From Leptospira semungkisensis (GTDB taxonomy: Bacteria > Spirochaetota > Leptospiria > Leptospirales > Leptospiraceae), in NCBI RefSeq assembly GCF_004770055.1, contig NZ_RQEP01000012.1, positions 62,001 through 126,000 of the forward strand: a DNA stretch of 64,000 nucleotides, given 5' to 3'. Position 1 is the first letter of the stretch. Every line of letters starts with the position of its first letter. The notes below the pieces were generated by a model. It ran no database searches. It saw only the letters and a list, made by a program, of their open reading frames with translations, and had not been told where the DNA came from. The position numbers were made by a program, and so were the translations under genes. This document shows positions 63,519-64,000 of this stretch, in pieces.

Positions 63519-64000
63519 TTAAGCCACATCAGCAAGAGGAGAAGGAGCCGTGCCTCTGACTTCTTTTCTTCCTTTTTCGGTCCAAACTGCTCTTTGGATC
63601 GTGATAATTCCCATAAAGTGAAGGATTCTCATTACTTGGTAAGTAATATCCAATTCGAACCAACGGAACGCGAAGTTAGGAGAATTCGGATGAGCATGGT
63701 GATTGTTCTGATATAATTCTCCCATGATCAAGAAATCCACAGGAAGAGTGTTCTTAGAATTATCTGGGTTCTTTGCATGGTTGCGATATCCATACATGTG
63801 ACCGCACCAGTTCACGACTGCTCCGTGAGCCGGTCCCATTAGATAATGGATAGGTAATAAAGCATACAACCAAGTTGCATCTGCAGGAACAAATGCCATA
63901 TAGAAAAGAGTGTAAGAAGTTCCGAAGAATAAACGGATGAACCAAGAATCTGCGAAACGATCGAACCAAGGGATCTCAGGATAATTTCCTTTGAACTCTT
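63519..64000 (-). CDS. Partial fatty-acid (acyl-CoA type) desaturase
   Basis: The frame is open from its stop at 63519 to the right edge, so the N-terminal part lies outside. The visible ~160 residues include [16 protein letters not shown], a histidine in [19 protein letters not shown], and the C-terminal histidine box [17 protein letters not shown]. It ends with [16 protein letters not shown]. This is the diiron, membrane-bound delta-9-type desaturase family, which inserts double bonds in acyl chains. ATG 63899 is not the true start, since conserved sequence continues upstream of it. Confidence 0.9.
   Translation of the reverse strand, partial: EFKGNYPEIPWFDRFADSWFIRLFFGTSYTLFYMAFVPADATWLYALLPIHYLMGPAHGAVVNWCGHMYGYRNHAKNPDNSKNTLPVDFLIMGELYQNNHHAHPNSPNFAFRWFELDITYQVMRILHFMGIITIQRAVWTEKGRKEVRGTAPSPLADVA

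Noticed and set aside
1..64000. CRISPR arrays, tRNA or rRNA genes, insertion sequences
   Set aside because: I saw no spaced direct repeats, tRNA-like cloverleaf, rRNA sequence or transposase frame; the only long tandem repeat is the coding array at 16045-16812.

Overview
The window reads as a spirochaete of the genus Leptospira, most likely from its small second chromosome or a large plasmid-like replicon. This rests on gene content and order: asd, metF, a complete haem-synthesis cluster with a HemC-HemD fusion and an internal two-component system, a Bat (aerotolerance) operon followed by htpG, DUF1574/SGNH-like proteins, many TTG and GTG starts, and families I recognise from leptospiral genomes. 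Species cannot be named from sequence alone. I saw no rRNA, tRNA, CRISPR array or transposase.

Left part (1-15117). Minus-strand genes come first: a truncated HTH-like protein and asd, then an SGNH-like protein, a plus-strand multi-pass membrane protein, and an MBOAT O-acyltransferase. Next is a compositionally odd stretch (7032-8173) with one small zinc-ribbon gene and about 760 bp that I cannot explain. A minus-strand block of leptospira-type hypotheticals ends at a regulator with a degenerate AAA+ domain (10643-12049). Divergent from it is a partition and replication module: parA, parB, and a helix-turn-helix Rep-like protein at 14230. The 383-bp parB-rep gap is unusually structured. It holds a plus-strand promoter, an intrinsic terminator facing the opposite way with a TTGACA box behind it (a candidate antisense RNA), a long attenuator-like stem-loop ending in T6, and a hairpin whose 3' arm overlaps the Rep ribosome-binding site. 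Two copies of a 16-bp palindrome lie about 200 bp apart in the region between the regulator and parA.

Middle part (15136-36869). A phage-tail-fibre-like protein with eight 32-residue repeats is followed by metF, mqnD, a Cof-type HAD phosphatase and the haem cluster. The plus-strand series hemA-hemCD-hemB-hemL-hemK-hemR-hemE-hemN is tightly overlapping and is followed by a membrane protein and hemG. hemH lies on the opposite strand, co-translated with a predicted beta-barrel protein. A TGACA-N6-TGACA box sits immediately upstream of hemA. A second parA-parB pair (35258-36869) follows, with its own 21-bp palindrome once upstream of parA and once inside parB.

Right part (36991-64000). Redox and signalling genes come first (FMN reductase, cyclic-nucleotide-binding protein, diguanylate cyclase, two SDRs, LMW tyrosine phosphatase, NDH-2), then a MORN-repeat lipoprotein. 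The operon moxR-DUF58-hypothetical-batA-batB/C-batD-htpG follows, then a PhoX-like protein, and a minus-strand operon of SpoIIE-type phosphatase, NAD-kinase-like protein and STAS protein that suggests partner-switching signalling. The window ends in a truncated fatty-acid desaturase.

The most interesting parts are the replication and partition module with its layered RNA architecture, and the presence of two distinct ParABS-like systems about 23 kb apart.
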